A stretch of DNA of 6,481 nt from Deltaproteobacteria bacterium RBG_16_54_11. GTDB lineage: Bacteria; Desulfobacterota; B13-G15; RBG-16-54-18. The notes under the pieces are model-generated. The model ran no database searches and was not told the origin of the DNA. It saw only the letters and a program-made list of their open reading frames with translations. Shown one piece after another: positions 5,344 through 6,481 of the stretch. A program made the translations under genes and the position numbers. Positions within the stretch are counted from its first letter, which is position 1; every line of letters begins with the position of its first letter. The DNA is taken from contig MGQS01000090.1 in NCBI GenBank assembly GCA_001797905.1, forward strand, positions 1,129-7,609, written 5' to 3'.

Positions 5344-6249
5344 TCAGTCTTCCAGGAGATCGGGAAGGATAGCGATGAGGAACTTTCTGTCGATCTCCCA
5401 GACCCCCTTCATCAATCCCCTGACCTTGCCCCACGGGACAGCGGGATCCTTTATCTCCTGGGTCAAGCGCTGCAGCAGGGCCTTCTTCCCCTTCACCCTC
5501 AGCAGCTCCTCCATGGTCTTCTGAACCTTGCGCATCTCCACAGCGGGGTCCTTTATCTGCTCCTCCAGCTCCATGAGAAGCTCCTCCACCCTTGCCTCCT
5601 CGCTGCGGATGCTGGTCACCCCTTCCAAGGCTTCTTCGAGGGTGGCCTGCACCCTTTCCAAGCCTTGCGTATCCTTCTCCAATTCGTGAAGCAGCTCCGC
5701 GATATCCTTTTCGCGCTTCTGCTCGCTCACCTCCGCCGCCGGCGCCTTTTTTCGCCTCCGTTCAGGCATCTCCTTGGCCGGCGCCTTCGGTGGTGCTGCT
5801 GGTGGTATCGGCGAAGGTGGCAAGGGCACATCCGAAGGCGCCTGTTCAGCCGCCGGGATAGCCTCTTCCTGCAAGGCCCCCTTGCTTACGGTGCTGATGA
5901 ATTCCTCTTCATCTATCCCCTTCCCCTCCTCCCCGAGGAAGTGCGATACCTTCAAGGCCTCATCGAGGAGGGTCCGTGCCCGCTCCAGATCCATCTTAAA
6001 AACGGCCTTCCCCTTCCCCCTGATATCATGCTCCTCCTCCCACATCCGATCTTCTCTGCGGCGGGAATTCAGCTCTTTGAATTTCGTGAGGATGGGGGAA
6101 CTTTCACCATAGATTGCCTTGAGGGTAGACCTCGCCTCTTTCTTCCATTCTTGGAATTTGGGATGCTGGTGATCGATCCCCTCATGCTTCAGGGCGTCGA
6201 TCTCATCCATCAGCCTCTGCAGTTTTTGTCTGTCCTGTTCTCTCGGCAT
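5344..6249 (-). CDS. Charged helical hypothetical protein with proline-rich linker and 34-residue repeats
   Basis: A 301-residue protein I do not recognise. Residues 1-110 form a charged helical N-terminal domain containing HPKFQEWKKEARSTLKAIYG (29-48), a pattern like small helical N-terminal domains found on assorted uncharacterised proteins. A Pro/Ala-rich linker follows (about 131-170), then a basic patch ERRRKK. From about 180 to the end the protein is predicted helical or coiled coil and contains a repeat: IKDPAV occurs at 232-237 and 266-271, exactly 34 residues apart, with a weaker unit from 186. There is no signal peptide or membrane segment, so it is probably cytosolic. The ATG at 6249 lies two bases after the purH stop with no clear ribosome binding site, implying translational coupling; a second in-frame ATG at residue 14 follows an AGAGG and is an alternative start. 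A scaffold or binding role is plausible but unproven. Confidence 0.72.
   Translation of the reverse strand: MPREQDRQKLQRLMDEIDALKHEGIDHQHPKFQEWKKEARSTLKAIYGESSPILTKFKELNSRRREDRMWEEEHDIRGKGKAVFKMDLERARTLLDEALKVSHFLGEEGKGIDEEEFISTVSKGALQEEAIPAAEQAPSDVPLPPSPIPPAAPPKAPAKEMPERRRKKAPAAEVSEQKREKDIAELLHELEKDTQGLERVQATLEEALEGVTSIRSEEARVEELLMELEEQIKDPAVEMRKVQKTMEELLRVKGKKALLQRLTQEIKDPAVPWGKVRGLMKGVWEIDRKFLIAILPDLLED
5377..5580 (-). repeat. Two tandem 34-codon repeats inside the helical hypothetical protein
   Basis: Residues 224-257 and 258-291 are tandem units sharing an LL-x-x-L start, (E/Q)-IKDPAV-x-x-x-KV in the middle and a hydrophobic helix end. At DNA level, 22-base cores at 5438-5459 and 5540-5561 (+ strand ACAGCGGG(A/G)TCCTTTATCT) differ at only about two positions and are 102 bases apart. 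This indicates internal duplication. A more diverged unit begins near residue 186. Confidence 0.7.
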
Positions 6250-6251
6250 GA

Positions 6252-6481
6252 TCAGTGCTTAAAGGCCCTTTGGCCGGTGAAGACCATGGTGACCTGAGGA
6301 TCGGCCTCATTGCAGGCCTCAATGGACTCGAAGTCCCGCTCCGATCCCCCGGGGTGCACTATCCCTGTCACCCCTTCTTTGATCCCAACTTCAACCCCGT
6401 CGCGGAAGGGGAAGAAGGCATCGGAGACCATGACGGCCCCCTTGATCCCTCCCCGTTCCTGCTTTACCCGGTTATCTATCT
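6252..6481 (-). CDS. purH: PurH C-terminus: AICAR formyltransferase/IMP cyclohydrolase (partial, 5' end outside window)
   Basis: The last 75 codons of purH, ending in TGA at 6252-6254 and running off the window edge. The translated piece contains GGIKGAVMVSDAFFPFRDGV, then GIKEGVTGIVHPGGSERD and a terminal VTMVFTGQRAFKH. These are the hallmark C-terminal motifs of the AICAR transformylase domain: SDAFFPF(R/S)D, the QPGGS-like loop (HPGGS here) and MVFTGxRxFxH at the very end. PurH formylates AICAR with 10-formyl-tetrahydrofolate and, through its N-terminal domain, closes the ring to IMP, the last two steps of de novo purine synthesis in the cytosol. The C-terminal end is complete, with no frameshift. 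The next gene begins two bases after the stop, so the pair forms an operon. Confidence 0.95.
   Translation of the reverse strand, partial: IDNRVKQERGGIKGAVMVSDAFFPFRDGVEVGIKEGVTGIVHPGGSERDFESIEACNEADPQVTMVFTGQRAFKH

Noticed and set aside
5665..6297. 210-codon plus-strand open frame opposite the helical hypothetical protein
   Set aside because: It is antisense, rich in Arg/Leu/Pro of the type produced by complementing Glu/Lys-rich helices, and runs into the purH 3' end. The minus-strand reading has repeats, sensible composition and operon spacing.

Overview
The window looks like ordinary chromosomal DNA from a Gram-negative bacterium. My best guess is a Desulfobacterota (deltaproteobacterial), Nitrospirota or similar anaerobe-type lineage. 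This rests on moderately GC-rich, densely packed genes, frequent GTG/TTG starts, exported proteins with Sec signal peptides, a near-consensus sigma-54 promoter, and a zinc-ribbon/YIP1 membrane protein of a kind I associate with those groups. No marker gene fixes the taxonomy. I see no insertion sequence, phage gene or CRISPR array.

Region 1 (11-3102, + strand) is a three-gene operon. It encodes a TVP38/TMEM64 (VTT-domain) inner-membrane protein, a soluble FAD/NAD(P) disulfide oxidoreductase of the lipoamide dehydrogenase/mercuric reductase family, and an exported DUF547 protein. The last two genes overlap by four bases (ATGA). The set pairs a membrane transporter-like protein, a cytosolic thiol/disulfide flavoenzyme and a periplasmic protein with conserved Cys and His residues. 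From memory, similar trios occur in other bacteria, sometimes near arsenosugar-type genes; this window cannot test that.

Region 2 (3103-3882, +) holds a 261-base intergenic stretch and a small exported protein of unknown function. The stretch contains a perfect 14-base palindrome and a potentially structured leader. Inside the leader is a 72-base segment strikingly similar to the 5' half of tRNA-Glu but with no proper T-arm. I read it as a decayed tRNA or a tRNA-like leader. The protein probably starts at a GTG at 3364, directly after that leader.

Region 3 (3883-5322, +) begins with an AT- and pyrimidine-rich intergenic region carrying a sigma-54 -24/-12 promoter (GG-N10-GC) and a small hairpin at the predicted mRNA 5' end. 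It drives a TTG-started gene for a three-part protein: an N-terminal domain resembling the ribosomal L7/L12 C-terminal domain, a four-cysteine zinc ribbon, and a C-terminal YIP1 membrane domain.

Region 4 (5344-6481, - strand) converges on region 3. It contains the 3' end of purH (last step or steps of IMP synthesis) and, two bases downstream, a gene for a charged, helical, proline-linked hypothetical protein with 34-residue repeats. The 21-base gap between the convergent genes has no recognisable terminator.

The most noteworthy points are the tRNA-like leader, the sigma-54-controlled L7/L12-zinc ribbon-YIP1 fusion, and the membrane/redox/DUF547 trio, whose reductase lacks the catalytic His of lipoamide dehydrogenases.
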